Assembly: GCA_013376995.1 (NCBI GenBank)
Contig: JACAAZ010000028.1
Coordinates: 1-48,588, forward strand
Reading direction: 5' to 3'
Length of the DNA stretch: 48,588 nucleotides
Source of the DNA: Bacteroidota bacterium
GTDB taxonomy: Bacteria; Bacteroidota; Bacteroidia; Bacteroidales; UBA4417
Shown here: positions 1-9,516 of the stretch, one piece after another
Position numbering within the stretch: the stretch's first letter is position 1
Layout: every line of letters begins with the position of its first letter
Notes under the pieces: generated by a model
Told to the model about the DNA's origin: nothing
Databases searched by the model: none
The model's input: the letters and a program-made list of their open reading frames with translations, nothing else
Position numbers and translations under genes: made by a program

Positions 1-77
1 ATTATTCTCGGGCGCCTGCCGCGGGCCCCTTTACACAGTTAATTAAACACTACCTACCTTATAACTATTGAAAGACA

Positions 78-135
78 ACTGAATGACAATCGAATGACAA
101 TCGAATGACAATCGAATGACCACTGAGTGACCTCC
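78..135. repeat. 11-nt tandem repeat, unit like GAATGACAATC
   Basis: About five successive units of 11 nt, each a variant of GAATGACAATC, end just before the stop codon of the first minus-strand gene. Related units occur near 34.93 kb and 37.15 kb, where they enclose a 16-bp palindrome that is missing here. The period is seen directly; a function is not apparent. Confidence 0.8.
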
Positions 136-137
136 CC

Positions 138-1148
138 CTACCCCCTTCCTGTCAACGACTTCGGTATCCTCCCCGTATGTACTGTCTCCGACCGCAGTTT
201 CCGTCCTGCAATGCGTTCAACCATTCCTCCGATCTCGAGTACTTTATCAACATCCAGTCCTGTATCTATCCCCATTTCATCCATCATAACCACCATATCT
301 TCCGTTTGTACAAGCCCGGTGATGCTTGGGTCGGCATAATAGTAAGCTCCGGTACCGGCTACAGGAACACCATCCACGAAATTTGCCGGTTGCCCGCCTA
401 TTCCACCCATGGTTGATTCGTAATTGGTCATCCCTGCATTCAAGGCGGCAAGTACATTTGCCAGTCCCCAGCCTCGAGTCGTATGGAAGTGAACGATCTG
501 TTTTTCAGGTCGGGGAACTGAGTCGAGCAGCATGGAATAATAACGGTAAACCCTGTCAGGCGAAGCTGAACCATCGTGATCGGCATGCTCAACATCACTG
601 GCACCAATATCGAACCAACGCTTTGTAAAATCAATGGCCTTTTCAAGTTTGGTTGGGCCTTCGATGGGGCAACCCCAAATGGTGCTTACTGTTCCGTTCA
701 CTTTCAACCCTGCATCCTTTGCCAGGGGAATATACTTTTCAGCCATCTTCCAATATTCATCCAGTGAAAGCCCTGAATTTTTACGGTGATGAGATTCACT
801 GGTTGAAACCATCAGGAGGATGCGGTCCGGTCCCCAGCCTTCCTGCCGGGCCTGAATAGCCCTTTCAATAGCCTTTTCACGAATGGTAACCGCAGTAATG
901 CTGACGCCGGGAAGAAGATGTCCAACCACCTTACTGGTTCTCAGCTTTTTCAACAACTCATCCGAATCTTTAAACTGTGGCATCCCTGAAGGATTTCCCA
1001 GGTTTGTGACTTCAATATGTTTGAAACCTGCCAGTATCAATTGTTCCGACAGCCAAAGCTTCGCAGCGGTCGGGATAAATTTTTCTTCATGCTGGAAGCC
1101 ATCGCGGACTGTAATATCGCCAATGGTGACTTTTTTGGGGTAGTTCAT
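138..1148 (-). CDS. HMG-CoA lyase-like protein (DRE-TIM metallolyase)
   Basis: A 336-residue TIM-barrel protein of the HMGL-like superfamily, which contains hydroxymethylglutaryl-CoA lyase and related aldolases and acyltransferases. An N-terminal ITVRDGFQHE matches the PRDGLQNE active-site strand of HMG-CoA lyases (Arg15, Asp16). A later HFHTTRG supplies the HxH metal ligands (His220, His222), and GGIGG plus TEDMVVMMDEMGIDTG matches the lyase C-terminal region. The lyase signature GGCP reads GGQP here, so the catalytic cysteine is glutamine (Gln253), and the Asn metal ligand before TED is also absent. The reaction is therefore uncertain; a C-C bond lyase or synthase on an acyl-CoA or keto acid is the family expectation. 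ATG at 1148 is preferred over an in-frame TTG at 1154. It stands alone, downstream of the lipoprotein gene on the same strand. Confidence 0.8.
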   Translation of the reverse strand: MNYPKKVTIGDITVRDGFQHEEKFIPTAAKLWLSEQLILAGFKHIEVTNLGNPSGMPQFKDSDELLKKLRTSKVVGHLLPGVSITAVTIREKAIERAIQARQEGWGPDRILLMVSTSESHHRKNSGLSLDEYWKMAEKYIPLAKDAGLKVNGTVSTIWGCPIEGPTKLEKAIDFTKRWFDIGASDVEHADHDGSASPDRVYRYYSMLLDSVPRPEKQIVHFHTTRGWGLANVLAALNAGMTNYESTMGGIGGQPANFVDGVPVAGTGAYYYADPSITGLVQTEDMVVMMDEMGIDTGLDVDKVLEIGGMVERIAGRKLRSETVHTGRIPKSLTGRG

Positions 1149-1374
1149 AGACAAAAGAATTTGGATTGGACCATTGAATCAATAAAATTATGATATCTGT
1201 TACTAAAATCTCCTGTTACTCTTTACATTTTGTTTTTTGACATATGATAAATTGTGCCAAAATTAACCAGGGATAAGGACATTTCATTACTACAAATTAT
1301 TAATAGATTTTGGCTAAAGATACTTGAATATCAATGCCTGCAGCCATTTTCTTAATCATAAACAGCTTCAAATT

Positions 1375-3159
1375 TCAGTCATCTTTTACACACCGGACTG
1401 AATTTGACCCTAATAAGGCCGAACCAGTGGATCCGGTTGCCCCGTCAGAGGATGAAAGAATCCAGACTATCGCATTGGTCCCGTTCAATGACCTGGTGGA
1501 GGTTGCGAATTGGCTGGCATCACCCAGGCTATAGAAGGTGATTGGATAAGTGCCTTCATACGCATATCCCCCGGGAAGCCCTGAAAAACCACTACTATTT
1601 GTTGCGCCTGTGTTCGGACTGTTCCAGAGGGGGGAAGTTGATTTCAAGGCTCCCCCTGCAAGCTGGCTTCCGCCAAATAATCCTACCATAACTGCAAATT
1701 CGCGATTGCTTGGGATATGCCAGCCCTGGGGACAAACACCACGGACCCCGCTTGGATTAAGACTTGAAGAATCAGCCCCTTGCATGAGCGTAGTCCAGTC
1801 ATAGAGCCTTCCATAAATACTACCATTGTATGGGTCATTGTCGTATGTAATACTTCCGGCTGCATTGTAGTTCAGGTTCTGAGCCATCCACTGATGTTTG
1901 CCAAAGCAGACAGTTTGATATACCTGTCCGTCGCGGGGATCAGTGAAAGGTTCTCCACATTTTGCATAGCTGTAATCATCGGCACCAAAACTCTTAAAGA
2001 AAACCCGGCGTTTGATTCTTCCTATCGGGGGCATAATTTCTTTATCCCAATACTTAGTGAGATGTTCCAACCGGGTACTGTCATAATCAATAACCAGCGA
2101 TCTCACCAATGAGTCTTCCATTTCCTTACAAAAGTTATTTGACATGGAAGACCCGTTACCGGCTGAATCAGTATATGAAAAATAGGTGATCAGGTTTTTG
2201 TTCATAAAAGCCGGTTCTATAGGATTGTAAGTCGTCCCGAAGCTGGTACCGGGTTTAGTGTGCCCTCCCCAGCAAAAATTGCCAAAAATAATGGTGTTTG
2301 ACAAGGATGGCCCGTCTTCAATGTATTTTGCGTCAATGGAGACCTCGTAAAGTTTGACAACGGCAGCATTTGTTTGCCAACCCGGGGATCCAGGATTCAC
2401 ATTGATGGAGGACGTAAGCAGGAGTTCACCCGAAAGAAGTTTTGCATAACCCGAGGTTCCCAAATCAGCGCTCACTGCAGCATTTATAGCTGCCTGAGTA
2501 GCCGGTACATTTGTTAAATCAATAACATTGCCTCCCTGGAAATAAAAAGGCGCATATCCGCCATGAGTGTCCAGGATTACGAGTCCGTAGTCCTTGAAAC
2601 TATCCACGACATCGTATGTACATTGTGAGTCCTTAAGGACAGTAACATCTAATCCTACTGATGAACTGTTTAACAGGCTTTCGATTTTTCCAAGTTCTCC
2701 GGGTGCGTAAAAATCATTGGTAACAGGAGAAAAGATTAATACCTTTTTGTTGGTGATGGTGTTTTTCGATTTGGTGGTCGATGACTTGAGATAGGCACCT
2801 GAGTTCTTCGGCTTCCCACCACCCCTGTAAACACTGTAACCCTGATTGTCAACCTGGTTAAAGGAAAATACTGTAGTTAATCCTGACTTTAATTTAATTG
2901 AGATGTAAACGCTATCAATAGCAGAAGCCGATTCAATATTTGCCAGGGTTTTTAACCATTCGGTTGTACTGGTAATTGCATCCCAGGGATTGCCATGGTT
3001 GTTCCTGGCAAAGTCAATGAATTTAATTTGTGTTGAATCAAGAATCTGTGTAACCTCCATTAGTGAGGCCGGGTAAGAGTTCGTTGACTTATCCATTTTG
3101 GAACATGCTTCCAGGAGAAGGATCACAGTAAGCACAGCAAGTAAACTGAAGCTTTTCAT
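1375..3159 (-). CDS. lipoprotein with caspase-like (clan CD-type) domain and FISUMP domain
   Basis: A 594-residue surface or periplasmic lipoprotein. The signal peptide ends in the lipobox LEAC (Cys19). Residues 135-300 look like a caspase/CHAT-type fold: a beta strand leading into VILDTHG (His199-Gly200), then about 95 residues on a strand IIFGNFCWGG (Cys296), the spacing of a His-Cys dyad. The C-terminal part, from about residue 400, is a FISUMP domain (Fibrobacter succinogenes major paralogous domain): GQVYQTVCFGKHQWMAQNLN, YGRLYDW, CPQGWHIPSNREF, SGFSGLPGGY, SVRCVKDD. FISUMP domains are common in surface proteins of Bacteroidota; their function is unsettled. The peptidase reading is an inference from the dyad and strand pattern. 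A long intergenic region separates it from the divergently transcribed regulator. Confidence 0.72.
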   Translation of the reverse strand: MKSFSLLAVLTVILLLEACSKMDKSTNSYPASLMEVTQILDSTQIKFIDFARNNHGNPWDAITSTTEWLKTLANIESASAIDSVYISIKLKSGLTTVFSFNQVDNQGYSVYRGGGKPKNSGAYLKSSTTKSKNTITNKKVLIFSPVTNDFYAPGELGKIESLLNSSSVGLDVTVLKDSQCTYDVVDSFKDYGLVILDTHGGYAPFYFQGGNVIDLTNVPATQAAINAAVSADLGTSGYAKLLSGELLLTSSINVNPGSPGWQTNAAVVKLYEVSIDAKYIEDGPSLSNTIIFGNFCWGGHTKPGTSFGTTYNPIEPAFMNKNLITYFSYTDSAGNGSSMSNNFCKEMEDSLVRSLVIDYDSTRLEHLTKYWDKEIMPPIGRIKRRVFFKSFGADDYSYAKCGEPFTDPRDGQVYQTVCFGKHQWMAQNLNYNAAGSITYDNDPYNGSIYGRLYDWTTLMQGADSSSLNPSGVRGVCPQGWHIPSNREFAVMVGLFGGSQLAGGALKSTSPLWNSPNTGATNSSGFSGLPGGYAYEGTYPITFYSLGDASQFATSTRSLNGTNAIVWILSSSDGATGSTGSALLGSNSVRCVKDD

Positions 3160-3735
3160 TGAAAATAATAATTAATAATTCAAAACTTCTACTAATTGCC
3201 AATCATGTAAATTTTACCAATTCCAACTCAATCAACTATCCAAACAGAATGGAAATTACAATGTTCAATTTCAAGGGATAATATCACATAATTGGCTAAA
3301 GAAACTTTTAAACGAGATAAATCTGGAAAGACGAAGAAAACCACATTATCAACGTCATACATATAAATGATCATTGTTTGAGAGTATTATTCAATCAATC
3401 TCTATAAATTAAGCAGCGTTTTTCAGGTGAAGCAGGTAATTAATTTACCGGCTGGATCACCCCATCTGTTCTTCATCACAATTAAAGGAAGATATTGAAA
3501 ATTTACATGGGTAAGTTTATTGGGAAATCCATACAGCATTCAAAAAACCAGTATACATCCGGATACGCAGGTTAATTATACATTTATCTTTTGAATAATA
3601 AAAAAACATATCTGCTTTATTGGTGTTCAGATAATAGCCTTGAATGCTAAATGTTTGATTCTTCTATCTTTCAGAAATTCAAGGATTTATTATAACTTTA
3701 TAGTTTGTTCGCTTTGTGTGAATTCCCATGAAACA
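3160..3735. other. intergenic region between divergent genes
   Basis: AT-rich, 576 bp, between the lipoprotein gene (minus) and the hybrid sensor gene (plus). It should hold both promoters. I see no convincing ORF, RNA gene or strong hairpin. TATCTTTTG near 3585 resembles the Bacteroidota -7 box with one extra base but has no clear -33 partner. Confidence 0.5.
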
Positions 3736-6700
3736 ATGTGCAGCAAATCCTTAGCATTCTTTCTGGCTTTTATAATTGCTGCATCAGTCAGAGCGGAATA
3801 CAAAACCAATGTTCATTCTTTTTCCCGCAGGGATGGCCTTTCAAACGGGGCTGTTAACACAATTATTAAGGATGCTGGAGGCTATATCTGGTTTGGGACC
3901 TGGAACGGATTGAACCGGTTCGATGGAAGCAATTTTGTGACTTATCTCCCCGGCAATGATGCCAATTCCATCCATAATCATGTTATCCGGGAACTTTATC
4001 CCACAGCTTCCGGGGCAATCTGGATGCTTACCAACAAGGGTATCGGGTTATATGATAATGTTCACGACAGGTTTACCTCATATTTTACCCATGAATCTGA
4101 CCAGGTAAATTATGAGACAGATATCGCAGTAAGTCATTCCGACAGTTATGGTACCATGGCTTCTGTTTATGGACAGGGGCTTTTCAAATATGACAACAAC
4201 ACAAGGCAATTTTCAAGGATAACAGTTGATAAAGCCTCTAAAGCCTTAGCCCTTAACATTAAGCGGATTCACCTGGTTGAGAACCTGGTTTACTGTATAA
4301 GTGGAAATGGCCAACTATTAACCTTGACCGGAAGTCATCTCAGGGTGATACTTCAACTGCCGGTTACAGGCATCCTTTCATCATCCCTTGCCGTTGTGAT
4401 AAACCTCAGGCCTTACATCCTTATCTCTCAGCGCTCGGGTCCAGCACTGATGGTTGACCTCTTCACCAGGGAGGTTCAACAGCTTCGGATAGATGATGAC
4501 CTGATTACTTCATTTTCGAAGTCAAAAACAGAAGAAAGGCTATGGGTGGGAACAGAGAAGGGAAAGATTTACAGCTTTAATCTAAAAACCCGGGAATTTG
4601 AGGTACTCAAAGGGCTTTCAAACCTCTTTACCATAAATCCTATTGCTACGCGAATCCTCAGTATTTATGAGACCGATCCCGACATTCTTTGGGTAGGAAC
4701 GGATGGTAATGGCGTATATACTCTTAAATTGTCTGAATTCCCCAATACAAGCCTGCCCTCCAGCCAGCTTGCATACCCGATTGTCAGAAGTATATTGATA
4801 ACCCGTAAAAGGGATGTACTAATTGGGACCAAAGGGGGCGGGGTCGATATTTTTGATGCGCAGGGTAATCATATTCGGCGATTGTCGGTCAAAGACGGTT
4901 TGAGCAACAATTCCGTGCTTTCTTTTCATGAGCTGGATGATGGTTCCATTTGTGTCGGTACTGATGGGAAAGGCATTGATATTATGTCAGCTGATTATAG
5001 GAAGATCCGCAATTTCCCCCGGGATTTTCACATTTCCAATCCACTTGATTTTGCTTCGGTATATCGAATCCTTGAGAACAGCGATAAACAACTTTACCTG
5101 GGAACCAGCGGCTATGGAGTAATACTGGTTGAACTTGATAAAAATGATAATTCTCGGCCCATCAGTTGTGAGCAACTAATCCTGGATAAAAACAATGCAG
5201 CCCCAAAACAGCAAAAACAAATAGTTTATGCTATTACCGAAGAAAAACCCGGGATCATATGGATCGGGACCAGGGGGCTGGGAGTCTTTCGTTACAACAC
5301 GATTACAAAAAGGGTTATCACACAATATTCAACCACATCCCATGGCGATTTGATCAGGAATGATGATATCCTCTCGCTGTTAACTGGAAGGCATGGTAAT
5401 ATTTGGGTAGGAAGCAGCAACGGCATTTTTAAGTTATTGACGGTAACAGATGATTCAGTTATTTCTGATGGATTGTACACACAGTCAGATCTGTCAGGGA
5501 CTAGCATTCACGCTATTCAGCAAGATAAATCAGGGAATATCTGGGTTACAACAAACCAGGGCTTGTCGTTGATTGACCATGGCGGGGAAAAAGTTAGGAG
5601 TTTCAATGTTAATGATGGTTTGATAAACTTTGAGTACAGCGATGGAGCCTCCTTTTTCGATGGTTTATCAGGTAAACTTTATGTCGGCGGGACAATGGGT
5701 GTTGATATTATACAATCCGATAAGATCAGGCTTTCATCATATTTCCCGCCTATAGCAATCAATCAGTTGTTAATCCGGAATCTGCCGGTAACAATCGGCG
5801 AAGGAAGCGTGCTTTCAGCCTCCATCAATATCCAGAAAAGCCTTGACCTTAAGTACAACCAGAATTCGCTTACTTTCTATATTTCACCCCTGGCTTTCTG
5901 GGGACAGGAGCGGCACAGGATATCCTACCGACTTAAAAATTTCCTGGACGACTGGACAATAAACCCGTTGAATCAACCCATCACCTTCTCCAATCTTTCA
6001 GCCGGAAAGTATATTTTCCAGGTAAGGGTAAGTGATGAAAACGGGAATTGGTCGAAGCAATCAAGGGATATTGTAATACTCATCAACCCTCCATTCTGGC
6101 GCACAACCTGGGCAATACTGGGCTATATATTTCTCTTCTTTGCCATACAGGCAATGGCATTCGGGGTATACCGGCGACGTGTAGCCAGGAGGAAAGAGGC
6201 TGCATTACAGGAGTTTCTAAAACAGAAGGAATCAGAATTACAGGCTTATAAAATCGAATTCTTTACCAATGTGGCTCATGAGTTTCGCACGCCTCTTACC
6301 CTTATTACATCGCATATTCATTCTCTGATTGAAGAAACGAAGAATACAGAGTTTACCCCAAGGCTTTTAAAGATCTTTAACAACAGTATCAAACTTCAGA
6401 ACCTGGTGCTCGAGATCATGCAATTCAGGAAGCTCGAAAAAGGCAAGGAGCCCCTGAATATTCATTTTACAAAACCTGTATCTCTTATCATGGAAGTGGT
6501 TTCTGACCTGGAATTACTCGCCTTGCAAAAGGAGGTAACTTGTGTATTGAGCACTTCCGATCCTGAGTTGGTTTTTGCTACTGATGCTGATAAATTTCAA
6601 CGCATTTTTACCAATTTAATATCCAACGGAATTAAATACAATAAACCCGGGGGTGTTGTAAAAGCGCTTATCACAACCGACCAGGGAAACCTTAGGGTGG

Positions 6701-7794
6701 AAATTGAGGATAATGGGATTGGGATACAGCCGGAGTTCTTTCAAAAGATGTTTGAACCATTTGGAATTCCTTTGGCAAAAAGTGCAGGCAATTTCCCGAA
6801 TTACCGTTCTACCGGACTGGGGCTTGCTGTTACGAAAGGGCTTATTAGCCTGCTAAAAGGATCTATTGATTTTGAAAGCCATCCGGGGATCGGAACTAAG
6901 TTTACCTGCATTTTCCCTGATGTTCATCATCCCATAAAGGGGGAGGCTCAGCTTATGTCGAATAGTGATTTTGGGGAGATAAGCATACTGAACGATATAA
7001 TGCCGGTCAAGCCCCTGGAAAGTTCAGAAAAATCCGAAGGGAAAGCCCTGGTACTTATTGTAGATGATGACCCTGAGATCCTGGATATGCTTCGCAATTT
7101 CCTGAAATCGGATTACAACCTGACATTCGCTGTAAATGGGCTTGAGGCATACGATAAAGTGCTTTCCGAAAAACCGGACCTGATAATTGCAGATGTGATG
7201 ATGCCGGTTATGGATGGAATTGAATTCTGTGGGAAATTGCGTGAGAATTTCGACACCAGCCATTTACCCTTAATCCTCCTGACCGGCCGGGCAGATATTG
7301 AAGACCGTATTTCAGGGCTTAAAGCCGGGGCCGATTCCTATATTCCCAAGCCTTTCCACCCGGAACATCTTAAAGTGAGGATAGAAACGTTGCTTAAGCG
7401 GTGGGATGGCATCAAACTCAGGTTTCATCAAATGGAGGTTGATCCTTCACTTGAAAAAGAAATCACGGATCCTTTCTTCCAGAAAATGCTGAGTTGTATC
7501 GATGAAAACCTGGATGACGAAACCTTTTCCTCTGATAAACTCTGTGATAAACTTGCTATCAGCAAATCCTCCCTATACAATAAAACCAGGTTGCTGCTCG
7601 GTGCTACCCCACACAGCCTGATCAACCAGCGGCGCCTGAGCAAGGCCGCTATCCTGCTTCGTTCCAGTTCTATGACCGTGAGCGAGATCATCGATCATAC
7701 CGGCTTTGCCAGCAGGACCTATTTCTACGACCTCTTCAATAAAGCCTACGGCTGTTCCCCTTCCGATTACCGGAATAGGCTGATGGAAGAGTAG
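3736..7794 (+). CDS. hybrid two-component system sensor/response regulator (HTCS)
   Basis: A 1352-residue one-protein two-component system of the kind that controls polysaccharide utilisation loci. In order it has: a signal peptide (MCSKSLAFFLAFIIAASVRA); a periplasmic region of about 680 residues with beta-propeller repeats (YIWFGTWNGLNRFD, ILWVGTDGNGVYTL, IIWIGTRGLGVFRY, NIWVGSSNGIFKL); a Y_Y_Y-type domain (YRLKNFLDDW, FSNLSAGKYIFQVRV); a membrane segment near 790-812; HisKA with NVAHEFRTPLT (His848); HATPase with DNGIGI and GLGLAVTKG; a receiver with VDDDPEIL, phospho-acceptor Asp1153 in IADVMMPVMDG and the Lys of PKPF; and an AraC-type DNA-binding domain at the C terminus. An upstream in-frame TTG (3640) lacks a signal peptide, so ATG 3736 is chosen. 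It lies just ahead of the susCD genes, its likely targets. Confidence 0.95.
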   Translation: MCSKSLAFFLAFIIAASVRAEYKTNVHSFSRRDGLSNGAVNTIIKDAGGYIWFGTWNGLNRFDGSNFVTYLPGNDANSIHNHVIRELYPTASGAIWMLTNKGIGLYDNVHDRFTSYFTHESDQVNYETDIAVSHSDSYGTMASVYGQGLFKYDNNTRQFSRITVDKASKALALNIKRIHLVENLVYCISGNGQLLTLTGSHLRVILQLPVTGILSSSLAVVINLRPYILISQRSGPALMVDLFTREVQQLRIDDDLITSFSKSKTEERLWVGTEKGKIYSFNLKTREFEVLKGLSNLFTINPIATRILSIYETDPDILWVGTDGNGVYTLKLSEFPNTSLPSSQLAYPIVRSILITRKRDVLIGTKGGGVDIFDAQGNHIRRLSVKDGLSNNSVLSFHELDDGSICVGTDGKGIDIMSADYRKIRNFPRDFHISNPLDFASVYRILENSDKQLYLGTSGYGVILVELDKNDNSRPISCEQLILDKNNAAPKQQKQIVYAITEEKPGIIWIGTRGLGVFRYNTITKRVITQYSTTSHGDLIRNDDILSLLTGRHGNIWVGSSNGIFKLLTVTDDSVISDGLYTQSDLSGTSIHAIQQDKSGNIWVTTNQGLSLIDHGGEKVRSFNVNDGLINFEYSDGASFFDGLSGKLYVGGTMGVDIIQSDKIRLSSYFPPIAINQLLIRNLPVTIGEGSVLSASINIQKSLDLKYNQNSLTFYISPLAFWGQERHRISYRLKNFLDDWTINPLNQPITFSNLSAGKYIFQVRVSDENGNWSKQSRDIVILINPPFWRTTWAILGYIFLFFAIQAMAFGVYRRRVARRKEAALQEFLKQKESELQAYKIEFFTNVAHEFRTPLTLITSHIHSLIEETKNTEFTPRLLKIFNNSIKLQNLVLEIMQFRKLEKGKEPLNIHFTKPVSLIMEVVSDLELLALQKEVTCVLSTSDPELVFATDADKFQRIFTNLISNGIKYNKPGGVVKALITTDQGNLRVEIEDNGIGIQPEFFQKMFEPFGIPLAKSAGNFPNYRSTGLGLAVTKGLISLLKGSIDFESHPGIGTKFTCIFPDVHHPIKGEAQLMSNSDFGEISILNDIMPVKPLESSEKSEGKALVLIVDDDPEILDMLRNFLKSDYNLTFAVNGLEAYDKVLSEKPDLIIADVMMPVMDGIEFCGKLRENFDTSHLPLILLTGRADIEDRISGLKAGADSYIPKPFHPEHLKVRIETLLKRWDGIKLRFHQMEVDPSLEKEITDPFFQKMLSCIDENLDDETFSSDKLCDKLAISKSSLYNKTRLLLGATPHSLINQRRLSKAAILLRSSSMTVSEIIDHTGFASRTYFYDLFNKAYGCSPSDYRNRLMEE

Positions 7795-7796
7795 GG

Positions 7797-8340
7797 GCAT
7801 TCTGAGTTCTGAGTTCTGAGTTCTGCGTTCTGCGTTCTGAGTTCCGGCTTCCATGTTCCTGGTGCCGTGTTCCGTTTCATGTAGCCATGTGCCATGTTTT
7901 CATTTTGACATTTGACATTTTAACCCCTCCTCCCGCCTACTGCTTTTATCTTTTATCTTTTGTCTTTTTCCTTTTGTCAATTGTCTTTTCCGTCAGGTGA
8001 CGGATTTGTCTTTTTCCTATAGCTGCCATGTTCAGGTTGCCGGGTGCAGGGTTCCATGTTTTTACTTTGAAATTTGATATTTGAATTTTAACGCTGCCTC
8101 CTGCTTCCCGCCTCCTGCCTCCTGCCGCCCGCTTTTGTCTTTTTCCTTTTCCGTCAGGTGACGGATTTGTCTTTTTCCTTTTGTCTTTTGTCTTTTATCT
8201 TTTGTCTTTTTCCTTTTGTCTTTTGTCTTTTTCCTTTTGTCTTTTGTCTTTTGTCTTTTATCTATTATCTATTATCTATTATCTTTTGTCTTTTTCCTTT
8301 TGTCTTTTTCCTTTTGTCTTTTGTCTTGTTCCTCCTCCCG
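7797..8340. repeat. degenerate 7-nt-period tandem repeat tract
   Basis: The whole interval from the regulator stop to about 120 bp before the GH130 gene can be cut into consecutive 7-nt units in nearly one register: TTCTGAG units first, then mixed units, then CTTTTGT, CTTTTTC, CTTTTAT and CTATTAT. The plus strand is strongly pyrimidine-rich. A 14-nt imperfect palindrome CCGTCAGGTGACGG occurs at 7990-8003 and 8151-8164, 161 nt (23 x 7) apart, so it also keeps the register. Open frames across it are low-complexity artefacts. Confidence 0.9.
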
Positions 8341-8427
8341 CCCCCTCACCCTCTCAAATCCCGTCACTTTGCACCCTGCCGGACAAGATCAGGAACAGGG
8401 CGGACACTCGTTCGGAGCCTTCGACAG

Positions 8428-8435
8428 TAGCTTTG
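8428..8435 (+). promoter_or_regulatory. putative -7 box (TAGCTTTG) for the GH130 gene
   Basis: An exact match to the Bacteroidota TAnnTTTG box lies 22 bp before the GH130 start codon. A good TTTG -33 element is not visible at the usual distance, so it is only a candidate. Confidence 0.4.
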
Positions 8436-8457
8436 TATCGAACAAAAAAAGATACAA

Positions 8458-9501
8458 ATGGATATTGCCGACCGCTTCCTTCAAAACCCGCTGCTGCGCC
8501 CTTCCGACCTTAAACCCGGTATTGAAGGAATGGAGATCCTATGCCTGCTGAACCCGGGCGTTTTCCAGTTCCAGGGTAAAATCTGGTTACTTCTAAGGGT
8601 TGCTGAAAGACCCAAACAGATTGAAGGAAAGATCAGTTTCCCTGTATATAACAGTAATGGGAACATTGATATTCTGAGTTTTGACAAGGACGACCCCGAC
8701 CTGGATTTTTCTGACCCAAGGGTTATCAACTATAAGAAAAAGGACTATCTCACAACGCTTTCCTATCTCCGCCTGGTTTGCAGCGATGATGGAATTCACT
8801 TCCATGAACCTGAGGGCTATCCTCCCATCTTTGGAAAAGGAGAGCTAGAAACCTTCGGTATTGAAGATTGCCGGGTTGCCAGTATGGCTGATGGCTTCAG
8901 CCTCACATTCACAGAGGTGTCCGAATTCGGAGTAGGGGTTGGGCTTATCCGTACAACGGACTGGAAGAAGTTCAGCAGGGAAGGGATGATTCTTCCTCCT
9001 CATAATAAAGACTGTGCTCTCTTTGAAGAAAAGATCAACGGCAAATATTACGCGCTTCACCGCCCCAGCAGCCCCGAACTGGGTGGCAATTACATATGGG
9101 TTGCCGAATCACCTGACCTCATCCATTGGGGCAATCACAAATGCATTGCCGTGGTTCGTCCGGGGATGTGGGATTGTGTGAGGGTGGGAGCAGGCGCTGC
9201 ACCGATCCGGACCAATAAAGGCTGGCTTGAAATTTACCATGGTGCAAACAGCGACCATCGCTATTGTCTTGGTGCTTTGCTCCTCGACATCAACGATCCC
9301 ACCAAAGTCATTGCCCGCTCTAAAGATCCTATTATGGAGCCGGTCAAACCCTATGAACAGACCGGGTTTTTCGGGAATGTAGTGTTTACCAACGGGCATT
9401 ATGTAAAAGGAGATGACATCTACATGTATTATGGTGCCAGTGATGAGGTGATCTGTGGTGCCAGGTTCTCAATTTCAGAAATTCTTTCCAACCTGACTTA
9501 A
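8458..9501 (+). CDS. glycoside hydrolase/phosphorylase family 130 protein
   Basis: A 347-residue five-bladed beta-propeller enzyme of family GH130. Characterised members mostly phosphorolyse or hydrolyse beta-mannosidic linkages (mannosylglucose, mannobiose, mannosyl-GlcNAc). Family landmarks: GIEDCRV with the expected catalytic Asp137 (usually GIEDPR), NKDCALFEEKINGKYYALHR, VGAGAAPIRTNKGWLEIYHG, GFFGNVVFTNG and MYYGASDEVICGA. There is no signal peptide, so it should act in the cytoplasm. It is followed after 15 bp by the MFS transporter, so the two are probably co-transcribed and the transporter may deliver its substrate. Whether it is a phosphorylase or a hydrolase cannot be decided from these motifs alone. 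Confidence 0.92.
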   Translation: MDIADRFLQNPLLRPSDLKPGIEGMEILCLLNPGVFQFQGKIWLLLRVAERPKQIEGKISFPVYNSNGNIDILSFDKDDPDLDFSDPRVINYKKKDYLTTLSYLRLVCSDDGIHFHEPEGYPPIFGKGELETFGIEDCRVASMADGFSLTFTEVSEFGVGVGLIRTTDWKKFSREGMILPPHNKDCALFEEKINGKYYALHRPSSPELGGNYIWVAESPDLIHWGNHKCIAVVRPGMWDCVRVGAGAAPIRTNKGWLEIYHGANSDHRYCLGALLLDINDPTKVIARSKDPIMEPVKPYEQTGFFGNVVFTNGHYVKGDDIYMYYGASDEVICGARFSISEILSNLT

Positions 9502-9516
9502 CCCCGGTAAACAGAT

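Noticed and set aside
78-135. CRISPR-like or iteron array
   Set aside because: The 11-nt units abut directly with no spacers and there is no replication gene nearby.
3640-3735. N-terminal extension of the hybrid sensor from TTG 3640
   Set aside because: The extension has no signal-peptide logic, whereas ATG 3736 begins a clear signal peptide.
8158-8551. Overlapping open frames rich in Leu, Phe and Ser
   Set aside because: They are translations of the CTTTTGT-type repeat and differ between frames only in phase; no real protein signal.
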